DNA from: Chlamydia suis | Lineage (GTDB): Bacteria; Chlamydiota; Chlamydiia; Chlamydiales; Chlamydiaceae | Direction of reading: 5' to 3' | Length of the DNA: 64,000 nt | Assembly (NCBI RefSeq): GCF_900169085.1 | Contig: NZ_LT821323.1 | Location: forward strand, 682,001 to 746,000 | The notes under the pieces: generated by a model | Told to the model about the DNA's origin: nothing | What the model saw: only the letters and a program-made list of their open reading frames with translations | Database searches by the model: none | Position numbers and translations under genes: made by a program | Shown here: positions 8,942 to 18,925 of the stretch, in pieces | Numbering within the stretch: the first letter of the stretch is position 1 | How the letters are laid out: every line of letters starts with the position of its first letter

Positions 8942-9733
8942 ATGGGAAACATCAAAACCCTTCTAGAAAATCGATTTAAAAAACCCGCCTCCGATAAGAT
9001 GGAGTCCCTTGCTAAAAAACGATTAGAGGGCGAGCTCTCTCCCTTTCTAAATGGGTTCACCAATCCCAAGCTTTCTCCGCAAGAAGAAGCAAAATTCCGA
9101 CAATTATTAGAAGAGTATTCCTTTTCTCAAGAAATCTCAGACCTCGACCTACAACAGCTTTGCCACCTGTCTGCCCAAGTAAAACAAATCCATCATCAAG
9201 CCGTACTTCTTCATGGGGAGCGCATCAAAAAGGCTCGCGAGTTATTAAAATCCTATCGAGAAGGTGCATTTTCTGCCTGGCTGTTGCTTACCTATGGCAA
9301 TCGGCAAACTCCCTATAATTTTCTAGTTTACTATGAGTTTTTTTCTATCCTCCCCGACCCTTTAAAACTTGAGCTAGGGAAAATGCCTAGACAAGCTGTT
9401 TACACACTAGCTTCTCGAGAGGGAGATCTAGAGAAAAAAGAAGCTATTATCCGCAACTATCAAGGAGAGACCAAGGGGGAGATTCTCGAAATTATCCGAA
9501 GGGAATTTCCTCTACTTCCCACAGATCGCCGTCAAGCATCCCTCCCCCAACAAGCTTTTGCCCTTTTTGCCAAAGGAACAAAATTATTACGACAATGCAA
9601 CGAGATCTCTCAAGAGGAACTCCTCTCCTTGGAAAAATTGATTAAAAAGCTACAAAAAGTTACAACTAACCTTCTTTCTAATACTAAGGTGTCCCGTAAT
9701 GACGACGAAACCCAAAAACCTAGAAATCGATAA
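8942..9733 (+). CDS. Homologue of chlamydial plasmid protein pGP6
   Basis: A 263-aa soluble protein without a signal or membrane segment. It resembles plasmid pGP6 as I recall it: both carry a QxxxLLHGE/LLGEKI-like helix with KARxLL, then the block YNFLVYYEFFxxLP, then a KMPRQAVYTLASREGDLEKK-type segment. pGP6 is needed for plasmid maintenance; its biochemical function is unknown, and a ParB-like adaptor role has been discussed because it follows a ParA. It starts 4 bp after the ParA-like gene and overlaps the next gene by 35 bp. Orthologue of CT583 (gp6D). Homology is by eye from memory. Confidence 0.87.
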   Translation: MGNIKTLLENRFKKPASDKMESLAKKRLEGELSPFLNGFTNPKLSPQEEAKFRQLLEEYSFSQEISDLDLQQLCHLSAQVKQIHHQAVLLHGERIKKARELLKSYREGAFSAWLLLTYGNRQTPYNFLVYYEFFSILPDPLKLELGKMPRQAVYTLASREGDLEKKEAIIRNYQGETKGEILEIIRREFPLLPTDRRQASLPQQAFALFAKGTKLLRQCNEISQEELLSLEKLIKKLQKVTTNLLSNTKVSRNDDETQKPRNR

Positions 9734-10250
9734 CAATACATTCCTACTTTTGGAAGGAAATTTAAAAAGAATTTTTGCGACGCCAATTGGGTATACGACA
9801 TTTAGAGAATTCCAAAACGTAGTATTCAACTGCTCACAAGGACAACAAGAGCTTGCCAACTTTTTATTTGAAATGCTGATCAACGGAAAGCTTTTGCAAG
9901 AGTTACCTGCAGGACAAAAACAATCTGCACAAAGCCTCATTGTACAATTTATGATGTTGATTCGTGTAGCAAAAGATATTCACGAACGCGGAGAATTTAT
10001 TAATTTCATCACTTCAGATATGCTCGCCCAGCAAGAACGCTGCGTTTTCTTGAACCGCCTTGCACGAGTTGATGGTCAGGAATTTTTACTCATGACGGAT
10101 GTACAAAACACCTGTCATCTCATCCGCCATTTGCTATCTCGTTTACTGGAAGCTCAAAAAAACCCTATCGGAGAAAAAAATCTTCAAGAAATTCAAGAGG
10201 ATTTGGTTTCTTTAAGAGCTCATTTTGAAGAATTGACGAAATCTATGTAA
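9699..10250 (+). CDS. CT584-family conserved chlamydial protein, possible T3SS component
   Basis: A 183-aa soluble protein, strongly conserved in Chlamydia (for example HERGEFINFITSDML and FLNRLARVDGQEFLLMTDVQNTCHLI). The C. trachomatis orthologue CT584 was proposed as the T3SS needle-tip protein, and a crystal structure showed an oligomer unlike known tip proteins, so the assignment is open. The start ATG at 9699 lies inside the end of the preceding gene in another frame (35-bp overlap), suggesting translational coupling. A terminator follows at 10298. No membrane segment or classical signal is present. Confidence 0.88.
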   Translation: MTTKPKNLEIDNNTFLLLEGNLKRIFATPIGYTTFREFQNVVFNCSQGQQELANFLFEMLINGKLLQELPAGQKQSAQSLIVQFMMLIRVAKDIHERGEFINFITSDMLAQQERCVFLNRLARVDGQEFLLMTDVQNTCHLIRHLLSRLLEAQKNPIGEKNLQEIQEDLVSLRAHFEELTKSM

Positions 10251-10297
10251 ATTGATTAGCCTTCCTGACGGCCATTTTCTAAAAATGGTGTTGATTT

Positions 10298-10333
10298 GCC
10301 CCCACGAACAAGTCTTTGGGGGCTTATTTTTTC
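10298..10333 (+). terminator. Rho-independent terminator after the CT584-type gene
   Basis: A 7-bp GC-rich stem (GCCCCCA at 10298-10304 with TGGGGGC at 10317-10323), a 12-nt loop and a T-rich tract from 10324. It ends the ParA/pGP6/CT584 unit and abuts the trpS leader. Confidence 0.85.
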
Positions 10334-10395
10334 AATCAAAGAATTAAAGAACAAACAAGGAGCGAGGTTTCTTCCCTCTCCCGGGTCCCGCCTCG
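10333..10395 (+). promoter_or_regulatory. Duplicated 5' leader element (copy 2, before trpS)
   Basis: Second copy of the element at 8096-8161. AAGGAG is at 10357-10362. It is followed at once by CGAGG (10363-10367), which pairs with CCTCG (10391-10395) and encloses a CCC/GGG inner stem. The trpS ATG is at 10406, 43 nt from the SD in linear sequence but 10 nt after the stem. The stem arms are conserved while the interior differs between copies, as expected if structure matters. Confidence 0.6.
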
Positions 10396-10405
10396 AGAGT
10401 CAACC

Positions 10406-11446
10406 ATGAATAAAAAACGTGTTCTTACCGGTGATCGTCCTACAGGAAAACTCCATCTGGGGCATTGGATTGGCTCCATTGCGAATCGCCTACAGTTACA
10501 ACAAGACCCTCGCTATGAGTGTTTCTTCATTATAGCAGACCTGCATACACTAACAACCAAGACACGAAAAGAAGAAGTTCTTCACATTGATAACCATGTT
10601 TACGATGTTCTTGCTGACTGGCTAAGCGTAGGCATAGACCCGGATAAATCTGCTATCTACCTGCAATCCGCTATTCCTGAGATTTACGAGTTAAATCTCA
10701 TCTTTTCGATGCTAACCCCCTTGAATCATATTATGGGGATTCCAAGCATTAAAGAAATGGCTCGCAATGCTTCTATCAATGAAGAAAGTCTATCTCATGG
10801 GCTTATTGGGTATCCTGTTTTACAAAGTGCGGATATTTTACTTGCTAAAGCGCATCTCGTTCCTGTTGGGAAAGATAATGAAGCTCATGTCGAATTAACT
10901 CGTGATATAGCGAAAACGTTCAATCGACTATACGGACCTGTATTCCCAGAGCCAGACACCCTACAAGGAGAGCTTACAGCTCTTGTAGGGACAAATGGAC
11001 AAGGAAAAATGAGCAAATCAGCAAATAATGCTATTTATCTTGCTGACGATGCGAAGACAGTACAAGAAAAAATCCGAAAAATGTACACAGATCCTAATCG
11101 AATTCATGCGACAACACCCGGAAGAGTAGAAGGCAATCCTTTATTTATTTACCACGATCTGTTTAATCCTCATAAAGAAGAAGTAGAAGACTTTAAAACA
11201 CGCTACCGCCAAGGATGCATCAAAGATGTGGAAGTAAAAGCTCGCTTAGCAGAAGAAATTAATCTGTTCCTGGATCCTTTTCGAGAAAAACGCAATGAAC
11301 TCATTGCTCGCCCTAAAATTCTTGAAGAGGCTTTACAAAAGGGGACAGAAAAAATGCGCTCTTTGGCTAAGGCCACTATGGAAGAAGTCCATGACTGTTT
11401 AGGCTTAAGTCGCAAATGGCGAGCAATCCTAGCATCCTCTAAATAA
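10406..11446 (+). CDS. trpS: Tryptophanyl-tRNA synthetase
   Basis: Class I aminoacyl-tRNA synthetase that charges tRNA-Trp. The 346-aa product starts [21 protein letters not shown], containing the HIGH-type motif (HLGHW), and carries the KMSKS motif ([13 protein letters not shown]) near residue 195. QSADILLA and [15 protein letters not shown] are standard TrpRS blocks. The longer frame from 10316 runs through the leader hairpin and adds a non-conserved extension, so the start at 10406 is preferred. Tryptophan supply is central to chlamydial persistence, which makes the unusual leader noteworthy. Next gene uvrB follows after 22 bp. Orthologue of CT585. Confidence 0.96.
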   Translation: MNKKRVLTGDRPTGKLHLGHWIGSIANRLQLQQDPRYECFFIIADLHTLTTKTRKEEVLHIDNHVYDVLADWLSVGIDPDKSAIYLQSAIPEIYELNLIFSMLTPLNHIMGIPSIKEMARNASINEESLSHGLIGYPVLQSADILLAKAHLVPVGKDNEAHVELTRDIAKTFNRLYGPVFPEPDTLQGELTALVGTNGQGKMSKSANNAIYLADDAKTVQEKIRKMYTDPNRIHATTPGRVEGNPLFIYHDLFNPHKEEVEDFKTRYRQGCIKDVEVKARLAEEINLFLDPFREKRNELIARPKILEEALQKGTEKMRSLAKATMEEVHDCLGLSRKWRAILASSK

Positions 11447-11468
11447 TCCATCAAACAGGAGGGGAGTT

Positions 11469-13460
11469 CTGAATCCACAATTTGTATTACATGCTCCTTT
11501 CCTTCCTTGTGGAGATCAGCCAGAAGCTATTCGGCAACTCTCTCAGGGAATTTTAGATGGAATCCCCTCACAGGTTCTTCTGGGAACCACTGGGTCTGGA
11601 AAAACATTTACTATGGCAAATGTTATTGCCAATGTTAATGTTCCAACTTTGGTGCTTGCTCATAATAAAACCCTGGCAGCTCAACTGTACCAAGAATTTA
11701 AAGCTTTCTTTCCAGAAAATGCTGTCGAATATTTCATTTCTTACTACGACTACTACCAGCCCGAAGCCTACATTGCCCGTAGTGATACCTATATTGAAAA
11801 AAGCCTGCTAATCAATGACGAAATTGATAAGCTGCGTCTCTCTGCAACACGGTCTATCCTGGAACGACGCGATACGCTAATCGTTTCCTCCATTTCCTGT
11901 ATTTACGGAATTGGATCCCCCGACAACTATTCCTCCATGGCCCTTACTTTAGAGGTAGGCAAGGAATACCCCCGCGCACAACTCTCCTCCCAGCTCGTGC
12001 GTATGCATTATCAAGCCACTGCTACCCCCCAGCGTAGCGCATTTCGCGAACGAGGGAGTGTTATCGATATCTTCCTAGCTTACGAAAGTGATTGCGCTGT
12101 CCGACTTGAATTTGTGAACGACACTCTGGTCTCAATAGAATATACAGATCCGCTGACTATGATCCCTTCGGGGACAACCTCCTCTATCACTCTTTATCCT
12201 GGCTCCCACTACGTCACCCCCGAAGCCGTTCGCGAACAAGCGATCCGCTCTATCCGAGAAGAACTCGAGCAACGCTTACTCTTTTTTGAAGGACGTCCTG
12301 TAGAGCAAGAAAGGCTCTTTCAACGCACGACTCATGATATAGAAATGATCAAAGAAATCGGTTTCTGTAAGGGAATAGAAAATTATTCTAGGCACTTTAC
12401 TGGAGCTGCTCCAGGAGAGCCGCCAACTTGTCTTCTTGATTATTTCCCAGATGATTTTCTTTTAATCATCGATGAGTCCCACCAAACACTTCCTCAATTA
12501 CGAGCAATGTATCGCGGAGATCAATCCCGCAAACGCTCCCTTGTCGAGTATGGATTTCGTCTTCCTTCTGCTTTTGATAATCGCCCTCTAACTTATGAAG
12601 AAGCTCGGCGCTATTTCCATCGCGTAGTGTATGTATCGGCTACTCCCGGAGAGCTAGAAATCCAAGAAAGTCGCGGTCATATTGTAGAGCAAATCATTCG
12701 CCCTACAGGGATTCCCGATCCACTGCCAGAAATTCGCCCTGCAACAGGACAAATCGATGACCTCTTAGAAGAAATCCGCCAAAGACTCCACAAAGATAAA
12801 GAAAAAATCCTAGTCATTTCCGTAACAAAAAAATTAGCTGAAGACATTGCTGCTTTTCTTGCTGAATTAGGTATTGCCGCAGCTTATCTACATTCGGGTA
12901 TCGAAACTGCAGAAAGAACTCAGATTCTTACAGATTTACGATTAGGAACTATCGATGTTCTTATTGGCGTAAATTTGCTTCGTGAAGGAATCGACTTACC
13001 AGAAGTTTCTTTAGTCGCTATCCTCGATGCAGATAAAGAAGGCTTTTTACGAAGCAGTTCTTCTCTCATTCAATTTTGCGGACGAGCCGCACGTAATATC
13101 CATGGGAAAGTGATTTTTTATGCAGATCGCATCACACCTTCTATGGATCATATGCTTAAAGAAACCGAACGTCGCAGACAAATACAACTCGATTACAATA
13201 AAAAACATCAGATCACCCCGCGCCCCATCATTAAACCCATCTTAGCCAATCCGATTACTAAAGAAGAGGCTCATGAAAAGTCTCGTCTGGAACAGCAATC
13301 TTCTAAAGAGCTAGAAACATCCATAAAGGCTTATGAAGAAGCTATGTATAAAGCGGCTCAAGATTTTCAGTTTGATGAAGCTGCTAAGTACCGCGATTTG
13401 ATGAACGCCGCAAAACGGCAGCTCCTTTTTCAACAAGAAGAAGAAGGCAATACAAACTGA
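11469..13460 (+). CDS. uvrB: Excinuclease ABC subunit B, apparent CTG start
   Basis: DNA-damage verification helicase-like subunit of UvrABC. The open frame includes [15 protein letters not shown], then Walker A (GTTGSGKT), the beta-hairpin block [21 protein letters not shown], helicase motifs ([48 protein letters not shown]) and a C-terminal UVR motif ([19 protein letters not shown]). The first in-frame ATG (11613) lies after Walker A and cannot be the start. Reading upstream, the only plausible initiator is CTG at 11469, 6 nt after a perfect AGGAGG (11457-11462), giving 663 aa. No stop intervenes. Orthologue of CT586. Confidence 0.93.
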   Translation: MNPQFVLHAPFLPCGDQPEAIRQLSQGILDGIPSQVLLGTTGSGKTFTMANVIANVNVPTLVLAHNKTLAAQLYQEFKAFFPENAVEYFISYYDYYQPEAYIARSDTYIEKSLLINDEIDKLRLSATRSILERRDTLIVSSISCIYGIGSPDNYSSMALTLEVGKEYPRAQLSSQLVRMHYQATATPQRSAFRERGSVIDIFLAYESDCAVRLEFVNDTLVSIEYTDPLTMIPSGTTSSITLYPGSHYVTPEAVREQAIRSIREELEQRLLFFEGRPVEQERLFQRTTHDIEMIKEIGFCKGIENYSRHFTGAAPGEPPTCLLDYFPDDFLLIIDESHQTLPQLRAMYRGDQSRKRSLVEYGFRLPSAFDNRPLTYEEARRYFHRVVYVSATPGELEIQESRGHIVEQIIRPTGIPDPLPEIRPATGQIDDLLEEIRQRLHKDKEKILVISVTKKLAEDIAAFLAELGIAAAYLHSGIETAERTQILTDLRLGTIDVLIGVNLLREGIDLPEVSLVAILDADKEGFLRSSSSLIQFCGRAARNIHGKVIFYADRITPSMDHMLKETERRRQIQLDYNKKHQITPRPIIKPILANPITKEEAHEKSRLEQQSSKELETSIKAYEEAMYKAAQDFQFDEAAKYRDLMNAAKRQLLFQQEEEGNTN

Positions 13461-13541
13461 AAAGAATACCACAGAATTGAATCCCTCGTTATGATCCCTT
13501 TCTATTAAGCAAAATAACCTTGCGGGCGTCTCTTTATTTAG

Positions 13542-14894
<1,353 letters not shown>

Positions 14895-14929
14895 ACAGTG
14901 ACTGAGAATATCCTGTTCTCGTTACGAGA

Positions 14930-14955
14930 GGGGCTTTACAAAGCCCCTTTTCCTC
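14930..14955 (+). terminator. Rho-independent terminator of eno
   Basis: An 8-bp stem (GGGGCTTT at 14930-14937 with AAAGCCCC at 14940-14947), tight loop, and a T/C-rich tract TTTTCCTCTTT after it. Confidence 0.85.
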
Positions 14956-15026
14956 TTTGCTTGTAGATTTTTCCTGGGGAGAGTATGTAATACTTTATCT
15001 TGTCCCTTTAGGGGAAAGTACAGAAC

Positions 15027-16979
15027 ATGCCCGTCCCTATACATGAAAACCGCTATACTATGATCTCTTTTACACGAACGATAGGTTTTCGTTTATGGCT
15101 TATCTGTGTGGCCGCGATCATGTTCCCTTTAGGGATTAATATCTTCCAGTTGAATCTCCTGCAATATAAAAAAACTCTGCTTTCTACCACCTCTGATTTG
15201 CGAGAAAACGCTTTATTTAAAGCGCATACGCTGCAACAGATCATTCCTTTAAACATTGATATCCTCGCGCTCTTTTCTGAAATTTTTGATCTAGACAGAG
15301 GGGTTCCTTCCGAACCCGATCTCGCGCTCAGCAAAGAAATGGAAAAAATTTTTTATTCTACATACAAAGAGATCTCTCTTGTAAGAAAGGATCCTGATGG
15401 CAATTTTATTGTTGTTGCTTCTAGCCAACTGCAACAACTTGGGAAAAACTACAACCAAGAAATCTTTCTATCCCCATCACAGCCTTTTTTAGCCACTCTG
15501 AGACACTCTGATGGAGATTCTCCGCTTCTTTCCGTATTGCAAACTCCTATTTTCGATATTAGCTCTCAAGAAGTTCTTGGCGTTCTATATACCCTTTCAG
15601 ATACTGATTATCTATTAGATGGATTGCTAGCAGCAAAAGACCCTCTTTCCATGAAAACGGCAATCCTTTCTAAAAATGGGATTATTCTACAAGCAACAGA
15701 TGCTAGCCTGAATCTTGTATCCACACATAAGGAGGTTGCGCAGGATCAATTCTGTGATGTCTTTCTTCGAGAGGACTTCTGCCCTCCACACCTCCTATTA
15801 CGAGCACCACTAGATCTCTCCCCACTTCCTTACGGAGAAGGTTTTGTTTCTTTCCGTATCCAAGATCAAGAAATGTGGGGATACATCTATACACCCTCTG
15901 ATATGGATTTTCGCATCCTAACCTACACAGAAAAAACGATTATTTTTGCTTCTTTATGGCGTCGAGCCCTGCTGTACTTTGCTTATTTTTGTTGCGTACT
16001 TTTAGGAAGTATTACTGCTTTTTTAGTAGCAAAACGCCTATCTAAGCCTATACGAAGGCTCGCTACAGCGATGATTGAAACTCGGCGTAATCAACACCAC
16101 CCTTACGAACCAGACTCCCTAGGCTTTGAAATTAATCGCTTAGGGGAAATTTTCAACTCTATGGTACAAAGCCTCTCTCAACAACAATCCCTGGCAGAAA
16201 AAAATTACGCGATCAAACAGCAGGCACAAAATGCTCTACGATTAGGAGAAGAAGCGCAACGGCGCCTTCTTCCTAACCAACTGCCAAATTATCCAACAAC
16301 AGAAATTGCAAAAGCCTATATTCCAGCAATTACCGTAGGGGGAGATTTTTTCGATGCCTTTGTTATCGGCGAAGGAGACCAGGCTAAACTGTTTCTAATC
16401 GTTGCCGATGCCTCCGGGAAAGGCGTCAATGCCTGTGCCTACTCCCTTTTTCTTAAAAATATGTTACACACTTTCCTGAGTGAGCTTTCGTCTATTCAAG
16501 AGGCTGTTCAACGGACCTCTTCTCTCTTCTATCAACAAACCGCAGAATCGGGGATGTTTGTCACCCTATGTATCTATTGTTATCACTATACAACACGACA
16601 GCTAGAATACTACTCCTGCGGCCATAATCCTGCTTGTTTACGCGCGCCTAATGGAGATGTCTCTTTCCTCTCCCATCCGGGCATGGCTTTGGGATTTTTA
16701 CCAGGAGTAGCACCTCATCTTACCTACACTCTCACGCTCGAAGAAGGGTCTCTTCTCGTCCTTTATACCGATGGCGTAACAGAAGCCCATAATAAACATG
16801 GAGAAATGTTTGGAGAGGAACGCTTAAAAAATTTGGTCGCCTCTTTAACTCAACACAATGCAGAGGAAGCCGTACAATCAATCATGTTCTCTATTAAATC
16901 TTTTGTAAAAGATTGCCAGCAACACGATGATATCACGCTGCTCGTTTTAAAAACCCCTAAGGCCCATGGCCCTCTTTAA
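15027..16979 (+). CDS. rsbU: RsbU-type membrane PP2C phosphatase (SpoIIE domain)
   Basis: A 650-aa membrane phosphatase of the Rsb partner-switching pathway that governs sigma-factor availability. The layout is a first membrane segment (about 19-40), an extracytoplasmic Cache-like sensor domain, a second membrane segment (about 314-338), a HAMP linker (RLSKPIRRLATAMIE), then a SpoIIE/PP2C catalytic domain. Catalytic acidic motifs are intact: GGDFFDAF (about 437), ADASGKG (about 460), YTDGVTEA (about 579) and HDDITLLVL. The C. trachomatis orthologue CT588 is reported to bind TCA intermediates through the sensor domain. An alternative start at Met12 (15060) is possible. Followed by a degenerate paralogue 83 bp downstream. 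Confidence 0.93.
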   Translation: MPVPIHENRYTMISFTRTIGFRLWLICVAAIMFPLGINIFQLNLLQYKKTLLSTTSDLRENALFKAHTLQQIIPLNIDILALFSEIFDLDRGVPSEPDLALSKEMEKIFYSTYKEISLVRKDPDGNFIVVASSQLQQLGKNYNQEIFLSPSQPFLATLRHSDGDSPLLSVLQTPIFDISSQEVLGVLYTLSDTDYLLDGLLAAKDPLSMKTAILSKNGIILQATDASLNLVSTHKEVAQDQFCDVFLREDFCPPHLLLRAPLDLSPLPYGEGFVSFRIQDQEMWGYIYTPSDMDFRILTYTEKTIIFASLWRRALLYFAYFCCVLLGSITAFLVAKRLSKPIRRLATAMIETRRNQHHPYEPDSLGFEINRLGEIFNSMVQSLSQQQSLAEKNYAIKQQAQNALRLGEEAQRRLLPNQLPNYPTTEIAKAYIPAITVGGDFFDAFVIGEGDQAKLFLIVADASGKGVNACAYSLFLKNMLHTFLSELSSIQEAVQRTSSLFYQQTAESGMFVTLCIYCYHYTTRQLEYYSCGHNPACLRAPNGDVSFLSHPGMALGFLPGVAPHLTYTLTLEEGSLLVLYTDGVTEAHNKHGEMFGEERLKNLVASLTQHNAEEAVQSIMFSIKSFVKDCQQHDDITLLVLKTPKAHGPL

Positions 16980-17062
16980 AAATTTTTTGCTTAGCAGCCC
17001 CTTAAAGAATCCTTGTAGATTTTTTCTTTTCCTCTTCTTTATCGTGCCGTTAAGAAGGCTTT

Positions 17063-18913
17063 TTGAACACTTCTTCCCCAAACGAAATTTTTGTGTGTAG
17101 AATGAGACAAACATTCACAAAAAGAATCCTACTTTTTCTTTTTCTGGTGATTCCCGCTCCCCTCCTCTTGAATCTCGCTGTGCTCTCCTTTTTCTCTTTT
17201 GCAGCAGTCAAAACAGCGGTTGTTCAAGATCTACACACTCGAACCATGAATTTTAATTTAGAGCTCGAGAAAAAAATCGCCATCCACAAAATTTTTCTCA
17301 AACGGTTGGCAGAAACTTTAGCCCTGAAAACCCTAACCACAACGCAGGATTTTTTTACCGAAGCATATAGTGAAATGATCGCTCTGGGAGACATAGATTT
17401 ATCGCTCTGTTTACTCTCTTCTGCTAATGATAGTATCCGCACTAAAAATCCCAGAGATCCTTTTATACGGTATATAAAAGCGCATCCAGAAATACGTGAC
17501 AAACTTATCCAAAATCCTGGGAATGCTAGCCTAGTCTCCATTTCAGGATATTTGGACAAAGAGGAACACTATCTTGTGTTTGCGGAGCCGCTTCCTACTA
17601 CACATGAAGACTCGGCTCTTGCAGGCTGGGTCATTGCCTTCTACTCCATGCAAAAGCTTCGCAACTATTTATTCCAAAACCCAGCTTCTCGCCAAACCCA
17701 GCTTTGCTTCCTAAATAAGCAGGGAGAATTACTTTTTTCAGATGCGGCCTCTCTGCAAAACGGAGCCTTCTCTCTTGCATTAGCAGGATATCCACAGCTT
17801 TCCCCTTCACACACTACGTACCCTTTGGAACCCTCGCCTAAGGCATTCAAATCCAAAGAACTTTTACAGGTTACCATACAAGGAAAAACCTTCTTGGGCT
17901 ACCTTTCTTCTTGGCAGCCAATCCCGCACACCTATTCTCTCGCGCTTGTTCCACTATCAAACTGTATTACACAAGCCTTAAGACTCCCCATTAACGTCAT
18001 TGTATTTTACATCCTTGCTTTTTCTCTGATGGGATGGTTGCTCTCTTGCACTAGCAAACGCTTAAATCGCCCTTTACAAGAACTCACTGTCAGCATGGAA
18101 TCTGCCTGGAAAGGAAATCATCTTGTTCGTTATGAACCGCAGCCTTTCGGATACGAAATTAATGAACTAGGGAATATTTTTAACTGCACGCTGCTATTAC
18201 TTCTCAATGTGAAAGAAAAAGCAGAGATAGAATATGCTTCTGGTAGCTTATTACAAAAAGAGCTTGCTTTGTTGGCTTCTTTACAAGACACTCTTCTCGG
18301 TCAACGTTCCGATGAACTTCCTGGAGGAATCTTCTCGTTGAATAGATTGAAAGGAGAGCAACAAACAGGGCACTTTTATGGCTGGGTAGCATCTCCTCAA
18401 AAAACAAGCTTTCTCGGCGTGATTGGAATTGCTGGAGATATTGGGCTTCCTTCTTATCTATATGCTCTCTCTGCCCGAAGTCTATTCCTTACTTACGCAA
18501 GTTTGGGATACTCACTACGCGCTATTCGCGATAAAACCACTCAAAATTTCAATGAAACAACCGAAGGGAATGAAGCCTCCATTTCTATGGTTTTCCTGGA
18601 ATATAATCCGGCATCCCGATCATTATCCATGCTTTCGCAAGGGATTAATCCTCCCTCTCTATTCCTGAAACGCAAAGAACGCCTCCTAGCTATTGCAGAA
18701 CAACAAGAGATAGAATCGGGAGATATTCTGATTTGTCTCACAGGCTGCCCAAATATCTCCCAGAGTCTAACATCACTTCCCATAGAAGCTTTACTCAAAG
18801 ACCCTCTTGCTCCACTACACTCAGAAAATTTTACTGAAATACTAACCACAATGTTGAAAAATAAAAACCAAACACAAATTGATGGAGCTGTAGGTTTCTT
18901 CTCTTTTATCTAA
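17063..18913 (+). CDS. RsbU-like membrane protein with degenerate PP2C domain
   Basis: It has the same architecture as the preceding gene: membrane segment near the N-terminus, about 260 residues outside, second membrane segment (about 310-333), HAMP-like RLNRPLQELTVSMES with the shared GYEINELGNIFN block, then a SpoIIE-like C-terminal domain. The metal-binding acidic motifs are lost: GGDF corresponds to GHFYGW, DASGKG to GIAGDIG, and TDG to TGC, so it is probably a pseudo-phosphatase. Start uncertain: TTG at 17063 follows AAGAAGG at suitable spacing, while GTG 17093 and ATG 17102 give shorter forms without an obvious ribosome site. Orthologue of CT589. Confidence 0.85.
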   Translation: MNTSSPNEIFVCRMRQTFTKRILLFLFLVIPAPLLLNLAVLSFFSFAAVKTAVVQDLHTRTMNFNLELEKKIAIHKIFLKRLAETLALKTLTTTQDFFTEAYSEMIALGDIDLSLCLLSSANDSIRTKNPRDPFIRYIKAHPEIRDKLIQNPGNASLVSISGYLDKEEHYLVFAEPLPTTHEDSALAGWVIAFYSMQKLRNYLFQNPASRQTQLCFLNKQGELLFSDAASLQNGAFSLALAGYPQLSPSHTTYPLEPSPKAFKSKELLQVTIQGKTFLGYLSSWQPIPHTYSLALVPLSNCITQALRLPINVIVFYILAFSLMGWLLSCTSKRLNRPLQELTVSMESAWKGNHLVRYEPQPFGYEINELGNIFNCTLLLLLNVKEKAEIEYASGSLLQKELALLASLQDTLLGQRSDELPGGIFSLNRLKGEQQTGHFYGWVASPQKTSFLGVIGIAGDIGLPSYLYALSARSLFLTYASLGYSLRAIRDKTTQNFNETTEGNEASISMVFLEYNPASRSLSMLSQGINPPSLFLKRKERLLAIAEQQEIESGDILICLTGCPNISQSLTSLPIEALLKDPLAPLHSENFTEILTTMLKNKNQTQIDGAVGFFSFI

Positions 18914-18925
18914 AGCAGGTCTTTT

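Noticed and set aside
8096..10405. Integrated plasmid or mobile element around the ParA/pGP6 pair
   Set aside because: No integrase, replication gene, flanking repeat or tRNA attachment site is present; only the two paralogues and the repeated leader were seen.
11613..13460. uvrB starting at the first ATG (11613)
   Set aside because: This would remove the Walker A motif and the conserved N-terminus, which are encoded in frame upstream.
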